Shown piece after piece: positions 1 to 11,950 of a DNA stretch of 64,000 bases. Numbering within the stretch: the first letter of the stretch is position 1; every line of letters starts with the position of its first letter. Both the position numbers and the translations under genes were made by a program. The stretch covers positions 10,950,522-11,014,521 of the forward strand of contig NC_134465.1 of NCBI RefSeq assembly GCF_047948215.1. The letters are read 5' to 3'. This stretch comes from Lycorma delicatula (Eukaryota; Arthropoda; Insecta; Hemiptera; Fulgoridae). Under the pieces are notes generated by a model. The model saw nothing but the letters and a program-made list of their open reading frames with translations, ran no database searches and was not told the DNA's origin.

Positions 1-2181
1 TAGTAATAATCTCTCCATTCAGGAAAACTTGTGGCATAGAAGGGTTTCGTAACCGAGAAAAGACTACACATTTTGTTTTTTCGGATGAAAAAGTGAAACC
101 AGTAATCCTGGATCAAGCTTCAAGGTGAGATATAATGTTCTGCAGTAGTCTCTCTGCTGTGGGTGTTGAACGGCTTGCAATGTAAATAGCAAAATCATCA
201 GCAAATAGAGAACATGAGATAGGAGCCTGCACACATTTGGGTAATACTGTTTATGGCTGCAGAAAATAAGGTGGCACTTAATACACTACCTTGAGGCACT
301 CCATTCTCCAAGATGACACTACCTGAGAGCGAATCGTCAACACGAACATGAGCCGTTCGGTGATTTAAGAATCCCCGGATAAAAGCAAGCATATTGCCCT
401 TGATTCCCCATTCTTTGAGAGTGTTAAGAATACCACATCGCCAGGCCGTGTCATATGCCTTTTTTATATCGAAGAAGATAGCAACGAGATGCTGGCGATT
501 GAGGAAAGCGTTTTGTATGGCTGTTTGTAGTGACACTAGATGGTCAATGGAAGATCGTCCTTGTCGGAAACCAAACTATTCTGGAGATAGAAAGCCATGT
601 TTCTCCAAGTACCATGTAAGCCTGCAGTTTACCATTCTCTCCATTATTTTACACAAAATGCTTGTTAATGAAATAGGGCGGTAGCTTGAGGGATTGGTTT
701 GGTCTTTATCAGGTTTTAGTACTGGTATAATAAATGCTTCTGACCAGCCGGGTGGGAAGACTTGTTTGGAGAATAAACCGTTGAAAATATTCAAAAGTTG
801 TTGTAGTGCCGAATTAGGAAGGTGTGAAAGCATGGAAAGGCGAATGTTGTCCGGTCCAGGGGAAGTGTCCTGTGAGTTTTTAAGTGCATGTAACAATTCC
901 TTAAATACGAATGGGGTGTTTAATTCACCAACCAAATCACCAATGTTTAACGATAATACTTCTATCTGTATCTTGTACCTTTGAAAATCGTTATTATATG
1001 ATGAGGTGAGAGACACCGAGCGGAAAGATTTTGCTAGACTATTTGCCACTGCTGAAGGTGATGAAAGGAGTTCTCCTTCATCAATAAGTTCGAGAATAGA
1101 TTGTTTCGGTGATCCGAAAATTGCACGAATTTTTTTCCACACAGTAGACGTGGGAGTAGTGCGTGAGATAGTGCTCACGTATTTCGTCCATGAATTCCTC
1201 TTAGAATTCAAGAATACCCGACGGCACACTGCTCTAGCCCTACGGTATAAATTTAGATGTTCAGCTGTAGGCCTATGATTAAATTTGCGTAGTGCCTGCC
1301 GTCGATTCCTAATAGCATATTTGCAATCATCGTTCCACCATGGAACGAAAGGACGTCTAGGATTACCCGATGTTTGTGGAATACATCTGTTGGCATTCTC
1401 AAGTATCATGGACGTAAAAGAGGAATATTGGTCAAGGATGTTCGCATCATCGTCATACTGCGATTGGAATGCTTTATGGTATCCATTCCAATCCGCCATT
1501 TCAACAATCCATCTCGTGGCCTTCTTTTAATCTCGCAGTCTACATCGAAACCAATAATAATTGGTCTGTGATCACTACCGTGAAAGTCATCACAAACAGA
1601 CCAATTAAAATGAGGGAGTAAATTCGGTGAGCATATGGAGAGATCAATGTTAGATACAGTACCAGATGATAAGGACATGAATGTGTGTGATCCATTATTC
1701 AGTAGACAAAGGTCCAAGTCTTGTCTCACTCTGTTTATCGTATTTCCTCAAGTGGAGCAGAAGATTGAGCCCCAGGAAATATGATGGGCATTGAAATCTC
1801 CTACTATTAACAATGGAGATGGTATTTGCGTGAGGAGACTTGAGACATCTAGAGCACTGAACACAGTGTTCAGTGAGAGATACAGATATGCAATTTGAAG
1901 GGGATAGAGAGCTTTACTGCAATAGCAGGAATGACAGTGGTTAGTTGAATTCTTGTAGCCGACACCCCATTCTTCATGAAGATAGCCAATCCATCACTCT
2001 CCCTACTGTCTATTAGGCAATCGTATCTCTCACAGAATTATCCTCTGAGTGTAATTGGGTCATGTTGTAGAAGGTGAGTTTCTTGAAAACACATGATTAG
2101 TGGATCATGTGCATGCGCCAGTACTCTAATATCTTCAATGCGGGACCGAATACCTCTAACATTCCACAGAATAATGTTCAT
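1..2181 (-). pseudogene. ORF2 (APE endonuclease + reverse transcriptase) of the I-type element, broken
   Basis: The start ATG is at 2179-2181, and the protein begins MNIILWNVRGIRSR, the usual APE-type endonuclease start. An early TAA follows near 2040. The endonuclease motif VGDFNAHHISWGS is near 1790-1815, and the GSDHRPI endonuclease end is near 1570. RT segments include SSYRPISLTSILCKIMERM (about 660-720), GFRQGRSSIDHLV after a TAG near 574, and FFDIKKAYDTAW and NGVPQGSVLSATLF (about 290-480). After another frame change the catalytic FADDFAIY follows near 190-210. The coding sequence runs off the left edge. At least four breaks show it is dead. Confidence 0.85.
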
Positions 2182-2369
2182 AAGCGTAAAAAAAATAAAT
2201 AAAAAAAATTAAATAATTAAATTTTGGAAATTATATAAAAATTAGCTGTACGTGATCTGGTTTTTATTTTAAAGAACTCTGATGCCCTAGGGTCGGGTGG
2301 TTCTTCAACCATATCCTCAAGTATATGAGGTGATAGTGGAGGAGATTTATTTGAATGGGATGCTGCAGT

Positions 2370-3621
2370 TTACAACCCAGAGGGGGTGGTTATGTGGGTT
2401 CCCTTTACGGGGACCTTATTAGGTGGCTTACTGCCAGCTGTGATAGTCGCTACTCGTGCCGGTACGACTTTGGGAACAGGGACTTTTGTATGTATCACAC
2501 TGTTGGATTCACTAACTGCGATGGAGGACTTTTTATTCATTTTTGTCAGCTCTGAGATAGTGGCTGTAAGTGAAGCTACTTGTTCAGAAAGCATCTGAAC
2601 AAGTTTTTTAAGCTCATTGCAGGATCTGCACTGCTGATTATTAACATTTGTAGGAATTTGTTTAGATGTAACGGTGGCAAAAGATACATCTGGTTTAACC
2701 AGGTTCCGTGAAGAATTGTTTATCTTTTTATATTCTCTGCGTGCAGCCGGGAAAGATAGTTTTTGCTCCGTACAGATTTTGAGAATTGCCTTTTCTTCTT
2801 TAAAAGTTGGGCAATCTCGGGAGCCCAACCGGGCTCGGGAGTTGGGCAATCTCGGGAGTATGTGGACCACTCCAGTTTGCACATTTTTCACTTTCTTCGC
2901 AGTTAGTGTCATTGTGACCTTTAGCACATCGAGCACAGATCTCAGTTTTCATGCAAGATGTTGTAGTGTGACCAAAACCTTGACATCTGAAACATTGCCG
3001 TGGGTTGGGTATGAATGGTCGTACCCGAACCGAGAGGTAACCCACTTTAATCTTCTCTGGTGGAACAGGGAGATTGAATGTTAGTATAAGAGACGGTGTC
3101 AGTTCTTCTGTTCCGTTCTGTCGTTTCATTATACGTTTCACTTCAACAACATCTTGGTGGCAAAGCTCATCAACTATTTCAGAGATATCTATATCTAAGA
3201 GGTCTCGACAAAAAATTACACCCAGGCTCGTATTTAATGTTTTGTGGCTTTCTGCACTTATATTTATACCACCCATATTACGGAGATGTAAGATAGATCG
3301 ATTCTGTTCATCATTGAATGTTTCAATCACAATCGATCCGTCACGTAATTTCCTGATATTCTTCGGGGAGCCACTTGCACCTGTTATGGTTTTGTTTATT
3401 AAGAAAGGTGAAACCTTTTGAAGGGAGCCACCTTCCTGACTATTTCTTAGAACAACAAATCTAATAATAATAATAATAATAATAATCTAATTTTTAGAAT
3501 TCAATTCTAATAATTTGCGGTTCTCTTTGGTAGGACTTTTATCCTCATCAGACAAAGCTGACCGAGGTCTCTTCACAAGACTAGATTTGGTGGTTTTTTC
3601 AGATGGACCACCAACCATCAT
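2370..3621 (-). pseudogene. ORF1 (gag-like RNA-binding protein) of the I-type element, broken
   Basis: The first ATG pair is at 3616-3621 on the minus strand. An N-terminal basic segment (VKRPRSALSDEDKSPTKEN) is followed by a TAG, then a run of Ile codons from an ATT microsatellite, then a conserved block starting RFVVLRNS. Downstream are CCHC knuckles (CFRCQGFGHTTTSC, CARCAKGHNDTNC). A third knuckle reads CANW where a second Cys is expected. Immediately after it a 35-bp insertion shifts the frame, and the C-terminal half continues in another frame to a stop at 2370. In this family ORF1 binds the element RNA. Here it cannot make a full protein. Known from family: knuckle-bearing ORF1. Seen: breaks and residues. 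Confidence 0.8.
3462..3486. repeat. (TAA)n microsatellite inside ORF1
   Basis: About eight TAA/ATT units lie between the N-terminal part and the conserved block of the I-type ORF1. They read as a run of isoleucines on the minus strand. Confidence 0.9.
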
Positions 3622-3999
3622 TGTGTTTGTTATTGGAACTGAAATTTTGGTCCCACGAGTACCGGCGAAAAATGGACCACTCCAGCAGAGCGCATGCGTT
3701 CCAGTACGCTAGAGCTAAATACAACTAGGTTCGCCCTGGTGCCCAGAGGACATCGTTCGAGACTCACTACATAGAGCCATTCACCCATCGGCACGATTTG
3801 TTCCCACCTTGGGTTACGGTTGCGTTTCGTAATATGTCGCAATACCACCGAGTGTAGATGTAAGAAATATAAGTATAGGTTGTTGTTGTGTAATTGTGTA
3901 AGTGTATATGTTGTAATTTATGTAGTGTTCTTGGTGTAGTATATGTGTATTATGTAAAGTGTTCTGCAGCTCATTGTATAGTGGGAAGAAACGCTACAG

Positions 4000-4290
4000 A
4001 GGTCAAGAAAAAATTGCATCTTTATTTATATGGACTACATTGGAGCATTCTCCATACAGTCTGGACTTATCGTCCAGCGATTATCATTTGTTTGGACCAC
4101 TAAAAGTAGCACTTGGAGGACAGAAATTTGAAGAGAATGGTGCTGTTGAAGTGTTTGTGAGCAATTAGTTGACATAATGCTCTCCTTCATTTTATGATAG
4201 TGGACTCAAATGTTACCTTTGTGCTGGGAAAAATGTGTTTTCAAAAGAGGAAATTATGTAGAAAAATAATATTGTGCGTATATTTTTATT
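4000..4290 (+). mobile_element. mariner-type transposase, C-terminal remnant
   Basis: Translation on the plus strand gives HSPYSLDLSSSDYHLFGPLK followed by ALGGQKF. This is the stretch around the third catalytic Asp of mariner transposases, and a terminal segment matching the usual mariner end (GNYVEK) follows near 4245. Stops interrupt it after about 70 residues. The N-terminal two thirds and the inverted repeats are not seen. It lies just upstream of the leader of the I-type element. Confidence 0.8.
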
Positions 4291-4853
4291 ATCCAATTAT
4301 AAAACAAAAATTCTGCTTTATATTTGATTCACCGTCGTATTAAAAAATAATGAATATATTTATTATGAATATATTGTTAATAGTCATACAATAGTTTGTG
4401 GTAAAGTGAGTGCAAGTTAATTTTTTTTTCAGATAAAACAGCTATTTCTGTTTTTCTTTTGTGAACAGTCAATCATTATGTATGAATTAAATAAGTGAAT
4501 TAAACAGAAGTACATGAATTATTTTTCAAGTTTAATTATTCACCCCAATATTATTAAGTTTTAGATCAAGGCCTAAAAATTAATACCTCTAAGGTTAAAT
4601 TAAAAATGTAACTTTAAAATTTTACAATGGACAATTAAGTTAAAGTAAATGTGTTGCATAGAATAAATACTAAAAAATACAAGTCAAATATTGCATTTCA
4701 CATATTATAAGGACCAAAACCATATTATTGTTTGTTAATGTTCAGTTGGGTCATTTAAGTTGTAATCTGTGAACAAATATGGTAACTGATAATTTGATGT
4801 GTCTTTAAATTAATTTTTTTGTTAAATCACCTTTTATTTTTATTATTTTGCAG
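4291..4853. other. AT-rich non-coding
   Basis: No gene seen. Positions 4430-4570 are diverged-similar to 5685-5800 (shared blocks with TTTCTGTTTTTCT.TTGTGAA and ATTTTTCAAGT), so both probably come from one old repeat. Confidence 0.5.
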
Positions 4854-4970
4854 TTGGTTATTAGTAAGAATGATGAGCTGTTAAGTGAAAAAATTACCTT
4901 GCTGGAAACTGAAGACAATTTGATAAACAAGGAGTCGGTTCCTTATTCTCTTCAAGCTCATTATAAGTAA
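4854..4970 (+). CDS. putative terminal exon, function unknown
   Basis: A T-rich tract ending in TTTTGCAG is followed by 38 open codons (LVISKNDELLSEKITLLETE, then DNLINKESVPYSLQAHYK) and a TAA. AATAAA-like polyadenylation signals lie within the next 80 bases. The Glu/Leu-rich sequence could form a short coiled coil. No family is recognised. It would lie on the strand opposite to the anillin exons, which weakens the case. A donor (GTAAAA) overlaps the stop, so it could also be an internal exon or chance. Confidence 0.25.
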   Translation: MVISKNDELLSEKITLLETEDNLINKESVPYSLQAHYK

Positions 4971-5301
4971 AATTAATTACATAATGAAAATACATCAGAT
5001 AAAATAAATTATCCAAATAAATGTAATCTCATAACATTTTTAATAAAGTGTTTTCTAAAAATCTGTTTTTATTTATTAACTTAAATTAATTTTTGTAGAA
5101 TTTTCTGGTATTATTATAACATTTACAAAAATTATGTTTGTTTTTTTAAAAATAATACTAACATTTTAATTTTTATTTTAGAAAAAAAATTAGACAAGAA
5201 AAATACATATTAATGGCTTTAACCAAATTAATCACATAAGATAAGATATTAATCTTATTGACTGAAAGAGTATTGATAAATTAATAAAAAAATAATCATA
5301 C

Positions 5302-5419
5302 TTGCAACTAACAGCAGACATTCTCTCTCGACTTCAGCAGAACCAGAAAATTCAATTGTTGAACTAGATAAATTCAACGCCTTACTAGCCTGTGATATTA
5401 CTACCTGCTGACAAGATAT
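5302..5419 (-). CDS. anillin (scra): anillin, internal exon (start of anillin homology domain)
   Basis: Minus-strand exon of 118 bp. The acceptor is TTTATTACAG before 5419 and the donor is GTATGA from 5301. It encodes 39 codons including VVISQASKALNLSSSTIEF and SGSAEVERECLLLVA, then one base of the next codon. In animals this block (ASKALN...EAERLLLVAT) begins the anillin homology domain, which binds RhoA and septins at the cytokinetic ring. The exon is open, without breaks, and joins in phase 0 to the exon at 6917-7044. The following exon (expected to resume with Thr) is not found before the left edge, where transposons fill the presumed intron. Assignment rests on recall of the family pattern. 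Confidence 0.7.
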
Positions 5420-6569
5420 CTGTAATAAATAAAAAGATATTTTTGTTAAACGTTACCATAAGATTTAAATTTATTTTCAATAATATTACCTAATATGGTA
5501 AAACTCATTTTTAGAGTTACCATTTCTATCAATTTACTGTTCGTAACTCTTACAACAGGTAAGACCTGTCCAGGCCTGAAAAGAACAATATTAATATTTC
5601 ACACCTCTAATTGTCATAATTTCTTGTACATATTATCCTAATGACAAAAAGTTATAAAGCATTTTTTGATGTTCCTTAATGCTTTATTTCAGATTTAAGT
5701 AGCAGTTTCTGTTTTTCTCTTGTGAATCATTACATGTGTGAATTTTTCATAATTAAATTACATTTTTCAAGTCTTTTCCCTAATATTAAGTTTTAAACCA
5801 AATTTAATTTTTTGTTTCTAGAAAGAAAAATGAGTACTGAAAAGGCAGAGGTAAATTACACATCTTTGTAAGTTGTTTAACTTCTTAAAGTTGATTAACA
5901 ATGGTAATTAATTAGCATCAGCAGCAGGTGCTTTAACATCTGGCTCAGTGAAATTATACAATGAATACATAGTAATAAAGATAGTTTTGCTTTTTATCTT
6001 TCATGTTTATTGATATTTAATTTAATCAATCGGTGTCGAATAAATATCACTGGTAGAGATGTGCTCAACCTACAGTATGATTACAATAGGTACATAAGTA
6101 CGTAAAATGTTGGTGTTTTTTATGGCAAAGAAATTATATAATTATGTGACAATGTTATTATTAGATTTCCAAATTTATAAACATGCAATTAATGATTGCA
6201 ATTACTGTAGATACTAAAAAAACAAAGCTTTCTTTTAAATGCCGTATAATGTAAACAGGTCCAAGGGTAAGACACATAATTCAATATTGTGTAGAATAAT
6301 AGATAATAAAATTAGGTTGTTCTTAAAAAATCATTTTATTGAATGTACAAATCATAACATCTGACAATTTCTACTGACTTAATTTGTTATGCATTTTTAG
6401 TACAGCAATTACAGAAAGAAATAGATAAATGTATTAACTTGATTTATATATTGGAATAATAAGAATAATCATACTAAATTCAAACAAATAGAATATTTTA
6501 CTTTATAACAAAATCACTTAATCCCCCACTAACTTCATGAGAGGGGATCAAAACCCATCTACAGACACT

Positions 6570-6614
<45 letters not shown>

Positions 6615-6916
6615 ACTCTATTCTCAAGGTCTTAATTGCACTTAATATTCTGCGTATTAAGTGTAAAATTTCTCAATTTGTTAATTTGTTAAATGCTAAT
6701 GAGTCAGTATATACAGTAAAACATCTATCACTTCTACTAATAACTTAACTTTAAGATTAATCTGTTTCCTTTGAGTAAACCGCTAAGCATCTTTTAATTT
6801 AAGTTTACAAGCATCTACTAATTAGCATAGCTTTACAATTAATAACAAATTTTCAAGAGGAAAAAATACATTTCAACATTATGGTAACAGCCAAGAATTA
6901 ATTAGAAACAGCAAAC
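5420..6916. other. intron between the two anillin exons
   Basis: AT-rich, with no coding seen. It contains a (CT)n tract at 6573-6610 and one half of the old repeat pair (5685-5800). Intron borders are GTTTGC (weak donor) at 6916 and TTATTACAG before 5419. Confidence 0.65.
6573..6610. repeat. (CT)n microsatellite
   Basis: Nineteen CT units, uninterrupted. Confidence 0.95.
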
Positions 6917-7044
6917 CTCCTGTTGAAGTTCAGCTATGCTTCTTTCCACTGCCTCCTGTTGCTGACAAATATCTTCATCTGAAGATTCTTCACATTCTTC
7001 TCTGAATCCATGATGTACAACATGATGTTTTGGTGACAAAGGCT
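6917..7044 (-). CDS. anillin (scra): anillin, internal exon upstream of the homology domain
   Basis: Minus-strand exon of 128 bp. The acceptor TTGTTGTTCCAG lies before 7044, and the exon ends GAG before a GTTTGC donor. It starts with the last two bases of a codon and encodes 42 residues: PLSPKHHVVHHGFREECEES, then an acidic stretch SDEDIC and a helical QQQEAVERSIAELQQE. Spliced to the exon at 5302-5419 it gives AELQQE followed by ISCQQVVISQASKALN with the frame kept. That matches the acidic linker plus helix that precedes the anillin homology domain. Upstream exons were not found within the window. The domain identity comes mainly from the partner exon. Confidence 0.6.
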
Positions 7045-7435
7045 CTGGAACAACAATAAAATATTTGCACATTCATTCTGGTTTAAAAAATAAATTATCA
7101 ATTACAAGGTGAAATATAGATATAAGAAGAATTAAATACCACACAATCCTTAATTTGTATTAGATCATCACTAAAGGAACAGAGAAACAGATGAGTGAGT
7201 AGTGCTTGGCGCTTCTCGTTTTCATTGTATTATGAAACTCAAGAAGCATTTTGTGATATTAAAAACAAACACATTATTTTTATGAGTACTTCAGCAATAT
7301 TGAGACTGATAAAGTGAGTTCTAGAGGAATTTTTATAGTGATATAATTGTAAATCAGATTTTTATAATTAGTATACCTGATTCAAAATCTGTTGTTTTCC
7401 CATTACCTAGTAAGCACTTTATATGTTCACAACTA

Positions 7436-7437
<2 letters not shown>

Positions 7438-7473
<36 letters not shown>
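7438..7473. repeat. (CA)n microsatellite
   Basis: Eighteen CA units followed by a TA-rich tail. Confidence 0.95.
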
Positions 7474-7475
<2 letters not shown>

Positions 7476-8875
7476 TATATGTATATATATATTTTTTAAT
7501 AACAAAATATTAAGGAACGTGGTGAAAGTAAAGAACTATATGGTCTGACAAAGGAGATAATTTAAAATATTTTTAGTTTATGAAAAAAGTGTGCAAAAGA
7601 GTAGCAAATGAAATTTTCCCCTGGCAGTCTTTAGAAAAAAGGAGCAAAGAATTTTAAAGGAAGCATTGCTTAAGGCAATTAAGAACATTACTTCCTGTAA
7701 CCACACAAAAAGCAACCACAAGAAATAGAAACATAGGCATGAACGATTTTGTTAAGAGTATCATACCAAGTTTCTTCTTACCAAAGATAAAAATTACAAC
7801 TTTTCTTCCTGTATTAAATTTCATAACCAGAGAATACTCTATATAGAATATTAAATTTAGCAGGAAAAATCTAGCGTTTACCAAAAAATTGAAAAGCCTA
7901 ATACCTACAAAGATAACTTCTCATCTTTGGGAATTAAAATGTAAAAATGAAAATTTTATCCATGTTTACATAGATAAAATTTGCATTTTAATAATAAATT
8001 CTGAGCTCTAAATATAACATATAATAATTGAATTTTTTGTTCCTAGCAGTAATAAGAATGGTTTTGTTAAAATGATGTGTCTCATCTTCAAAATGGTTCA
8101 AAAGCCCGGAAATTACCATGACGTAGAGGAGCTTCTTAGATGAAAATAAAAGTTGATAATGATGATAGATTTGGTAGTCAAGAATCAAGTATGTTGAGAA
8201 AACCAAAAATTATTAATATAACCATCAATCAATCCATTTATGTAAGGCATATTATCTTCGAATCAATCTATTGAAAGATATAGTAGAAGCTCAATGATAA
8301 AGTTGGTGATGATTGTACAACTGATAAACTGAGGGTATGGAAATCAAATTAAATAGCATTTAACTTGCAACATTAAAATGTTTCTATATGAGATTATAAA
8401 AACTCCATTCCATAAACTTACACAATTAGCACTTACAATAATTAACACTGATTCTATTGTTTTTGCTACAGTTTTTTTTTCAAGGGATGAGGTATTTAGA
8501 ATCAATTTTTAATGAATATGCAACAACCTATATTCTGATTTTTTAATTAGTCCTTTACATGTAAACACTATTGGCGACAAATAATTCCTGTTATTTCCTT
8601 TGTATATTCATCTCCAAAATAAAATCATAAATTAAAGCGGTCACATTTTTCACACTGTAATATTAAGCAAAAAAATAAAATCTTCCTGTTAAGGATAACA
8701 TGTACTTCTTTGTTTACATTTTTTTTATTATTATTTTACTGAACCAGCAATCCAAAATTATTAACAGTATTGTGAATTAGCATTTTAGTTATTTAGTAAT
8801 GGATGATGTATGTTTTTGAGAACTACAATCTCTCCAAATTCATTCATAGAAAGCAGTAGTTGTTTTATAGAATTT

Positions 8876-8912
8876 GTTTTTACTTACAGCTTTGTAAGCT
8901 GTAAGTAAAAAC
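8876..8912. repeat. perfect 17-bp hairpin with 3-nt loop
   Basis: The arm GTTTTTACTTACAGCTT (8876-8892), loop TGT, and exact complement 8896-8912. Confidence 0.95.
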
Positions 8913-9607
8913 AATGAGAACAAATAAATTTCAATATTACCTTCCATGATAAAATAATATTAAGCATGTTGTGAAATAATAATTACTTGTTATTATGCAC
9001 CTTCAATAAAAAATCTTTAAGGATATTAAAAAAAATTATCTTGTTCCTCTTTTAAAATAAAATGTTTATGAAATAAGTTATACTAATATTTTAAAATTAG
9101 TACGATTATTAAATGAAGAGTTAAATAAAGTTCGTAGGTACAAATATGTATTAAGATATACAAGTTCAGAACCAATAAAAAAAAAAGTAGTGTAACCAAA
9201 CAGGTATAGGTTTAATTTTATTGCTAGTAAAATATTTTTGTCATTAGCAAAAGAGTATATAAAAAAATGAAAAAAGACTGTCATTCATTTAACAGAAAAT
9301 CAATGGTTTTTATAAACCATTGGCGAATCCATACACAAAATTCCTAACAAAGAAAAATTTTTAATTAATATACTTTATGAAAGAACAAAAAATTGCATAA
9401 AAGATACATAACTTAATACCTATCAGAATACAAAAAATTTCCCATACAAATAAACTGCTGTAGTTGTCAATTATCATTATCCTAATGGTTTAAAAAATTT
9501 AATTTTTTTCACTGGCTGCTTTACTTTTCCCCTCATTATTAAATACTTTTACAGAGATCTCTGCTTTATCATAACATTTATATGGAGACTTAAATTAAAA
9601 ATATAGG

Positions 9608-11950
9608 TTTTTTTTTGTCTTCAGTCATTTGACTGGTTTAATGCAGCTCTCCAAGATTCCCTATCTAGTGCTAGTCGTTTCATTTCAGTATACCCTCTAC
9701 ATCCTACATCCCTAACAATTTGTTTTACATATTCCAAACGTGGCCTGCCTACACAATTTTTTCCTTCTACCTGTCCTTCCAATATTAAAGCGACTATTCC
9801 AGGATGCCTTAGTATGTGGCCTATAAGTCTGTCTCTTCTTTTAACTATATTTTTCCAAACGCTTCTTTCTTCATCTATTTGCCGCAATACCTCTTCATTT
9901 GTCACTTTATCCACCCATCTGATTTTTAACACTCTCCTATAGCACCACATTTCAAAAGCTTCTAATCTTTTCTTCTCAGATACTCCGATCGTCCAAGTTT
10001 CACTTCCATATAAAGCGACACTCCAAACATACACTTTCAAAAATCTTTTCCTGACATTTAAATTAATTTTTGATGTAAACAAATTATATTTCTTACTGAA
10101 GAAATATTCGTTTAGCTTGTGCTAATGATATGCATCATTAACTGCTAGTTCCATGTAAAGATTAAAAAGTAACGGAGATAGGGAACATCCTTGTCAGACT
10201 CCCTTTCTTATTACGGCTTCTTTCTTATGTTCTTTAATTGTTACTGTTGCTGTTTGGTTCCTGTACATGTTAGCAACTGTTCTTTTATCTCTGTATTTGA
10301 ACCCTAATTTTTTTTAAATGCTGAACATTTTATTCCAGTCTACGTTATCGAATGCCTTTTCTAGGTCTATAAACGCCAAGTATGTTGGTTTTTTTTTCTT
10401 TAATCTTCCTCCTACTATTAATCTGAAGCCTAAAATTGCTTCCCTTGTCCCTATACTTTTCCTGAAACCAAATTGGTCTTCTCCTAACACTTCTTCCACT
10501 TTCCTCTCAATTCTTCTGTATAGAATTCTAGTTAAGATTTTTCATGCATGACTAGTTAAACTAATTGTTCTGTATTCTTCACATTTATCTGCCCCTGCTT
10601 TCTTTGGTATGACTATAACACTTTTTTTGAAGTCTGATGGAAATTCCCCTTTTTCATAAATATTACACACCAGTTTGTATAATCTATCATCGCTTCCTCA
10701 CCTGCACTGCGCAGTAATTCTACAGGTATTCCGTCTATTCCAGGAGCCTTTCTGCCATTTAAATCTTTTAATGCTCTCTTAAATTCAGATCTCAGTATTG
10801 TTTCTCCCATTTCATCCTCGTCAACTTCCTCTTCTTCCTCTATAACACTATTTTCTAATTCATTTCCTCCGTATAACTCTTCAATATATTCCACCCATCT
10901 ATCGACTTTACCTTTCGTATTACATATTGGTGTACCATCTTTGTTTAACACATTATTAGATTTTAATTTATGTACCCCAACATTTTCCTTAACTTTCCTG
11001 TATGCTCCGTCTATTTTACCAATGTTCATTTCTCTTTCCACTTCTGAACACTTTTCTTTAATCCACTCTTCTTTCGCCAGTTTGCACTTACTGTTTATAG
11101 CATTTCTTAATTGCCGATAGTTCCTTTTACTTTCTTCATCACTAGCATTCTTATATTTTCTACGTTCATCCATAAGCTGCAATATATCGTCTGAAACCCA
11201 AGGTTTTCTACCAGTTCTCTTTATTCCGCCTAAGTTTGCTTCTGCTGATTTAAGAATTTCCTTTTTAACATTCTCCCATTCTTCTTCTACATTTTCTACC
11301 TTATCTTTTTTACTCAGACCTCTTGCGATGTCCTCCTCAAAAATCTTCGTTACCTCCTCTTCCTCAAGCTTCTCTAAATTCCACCGATTCATCTAACACC
11401 TTTTCTTCAGGTTTTTAAACCCCAATCTACATTTCATTATCACCAAATTATGGTCGCTATCAATGTCTGCTCTAGGGTAAATTTTGCAGTCAACGAGTTG
11501 ATTTCTAAATCTTTGCTTAACCATGATATAATCTATCTGATACCTTGCAGTATCGCCTGGCTTTTTCCAAGTGTATATTCTTCTATTATGATTTTTAAAT
11601 TGGGTGTTGGCAATTACTAAATAATACTTTTTGCAAAACTCTATAAGTCGGTCCCCTCTTTCATTCCTTTTGCCCAGCCCGTATTCACCCACTATATTTC
11701 CTTCCTTGCCTTTTCCAATGCTTGCATTCCAATCTCCAACTATTATTAAATTTTCATCTCCTTTTACGTGTTTAATTGCTTCATCAATCTCTTCGTATAC
11801 ACACTCTACCTCATCATCATCATGGGCGCTTGTAGGCATATAGACGTTAACAATTGTTGTCGGTTTCGGTTTTGATTTTATCCTTATTACAATGACTCTA
11901 TCGCTATGCGTCTTGAAATACTCCACTCTCCTCCCTATCTTCTTGTTAAA
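9608..11950 (-). mobile_element. RTE-type non-LTR retrotransposon copy 1, 5'-truncated and internally deleted
   Basis: Minus-strand copy closely similar to 22441-25690. The endonuclease keeps GDWNASIGK (about 11709-11737) and SDHNLVIMKC. A TAG before MNRWNLEKL (near 11393), a one-base deletion near 10688 and a TTA-to-TAA change near 10317 break the frame. About 320 bp present in the other copy are missing near 10117-10133, removing the RT catalytic FADD block. The 3' end is the conserved C-terminal domain (SETWTIGVSEKKRLEAFEMW) followed by CAAATGACTGAAGAC and a run of A at 9608-9617. The 5' end stops near 11950 within the endonuclease, typical of incomplete reverse transcription. It is non-autonomous and dead. 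Confidence 0.9.

Larger units (their letters stand above)
1..3850 (-). mobile_element. I-type non-LTR retrotransposon, inactive, cut by the left window edge
   Basis: Minus-strand element with a 5' leader, a gag-like ORF1 and an endonuclease/reverse-transcriptase ORF2, in that order. Zinc knuckles in ORF1, an APE endonuclease with a GDFNA motif and an RT with FADD place it in the I/Jockey group. The 3' part (RNase H if present, and tail) lies beyond position 1. Multiple stops and frameshifts make it inactive. The leader is roughly 3622-3850. Its upstream limit is a guess because no target-site duplication is visible, and a mariner fragment starts about 150 bp further right. Confidence 0.85.
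7045..9607. other. AT-rich non-coding, probable intron or spacer
   Basis: Holds a (CA)n tract (7438-7473) and a 37-nt hairpin (8876-8912). The short open frames in it are AT-rich and resemble nothing known. Confidence 0.5.

Noticed and set aside
576..1530. Plus-strand open frames over the first 3 kb
   Set aside because: Shadows of the minus-strand retrotransposon ORFs, which carry the recognisable motifs.
6573..7473. CT and CA tracts as possible CRISPR-like or regulatory arrays
   Set aside because: Simple microsatellites; there are no spacers or repeated units beyond dinucleotides.
7654..9284. Hydrophobic open frames at 7654-7884, 7988-8206 and 9078-9284 (minus strand)
   Set aside because: Composition is that of random AT-rich DNA (Phe, Leu, Tyr, Asn), with no splice context or motif.
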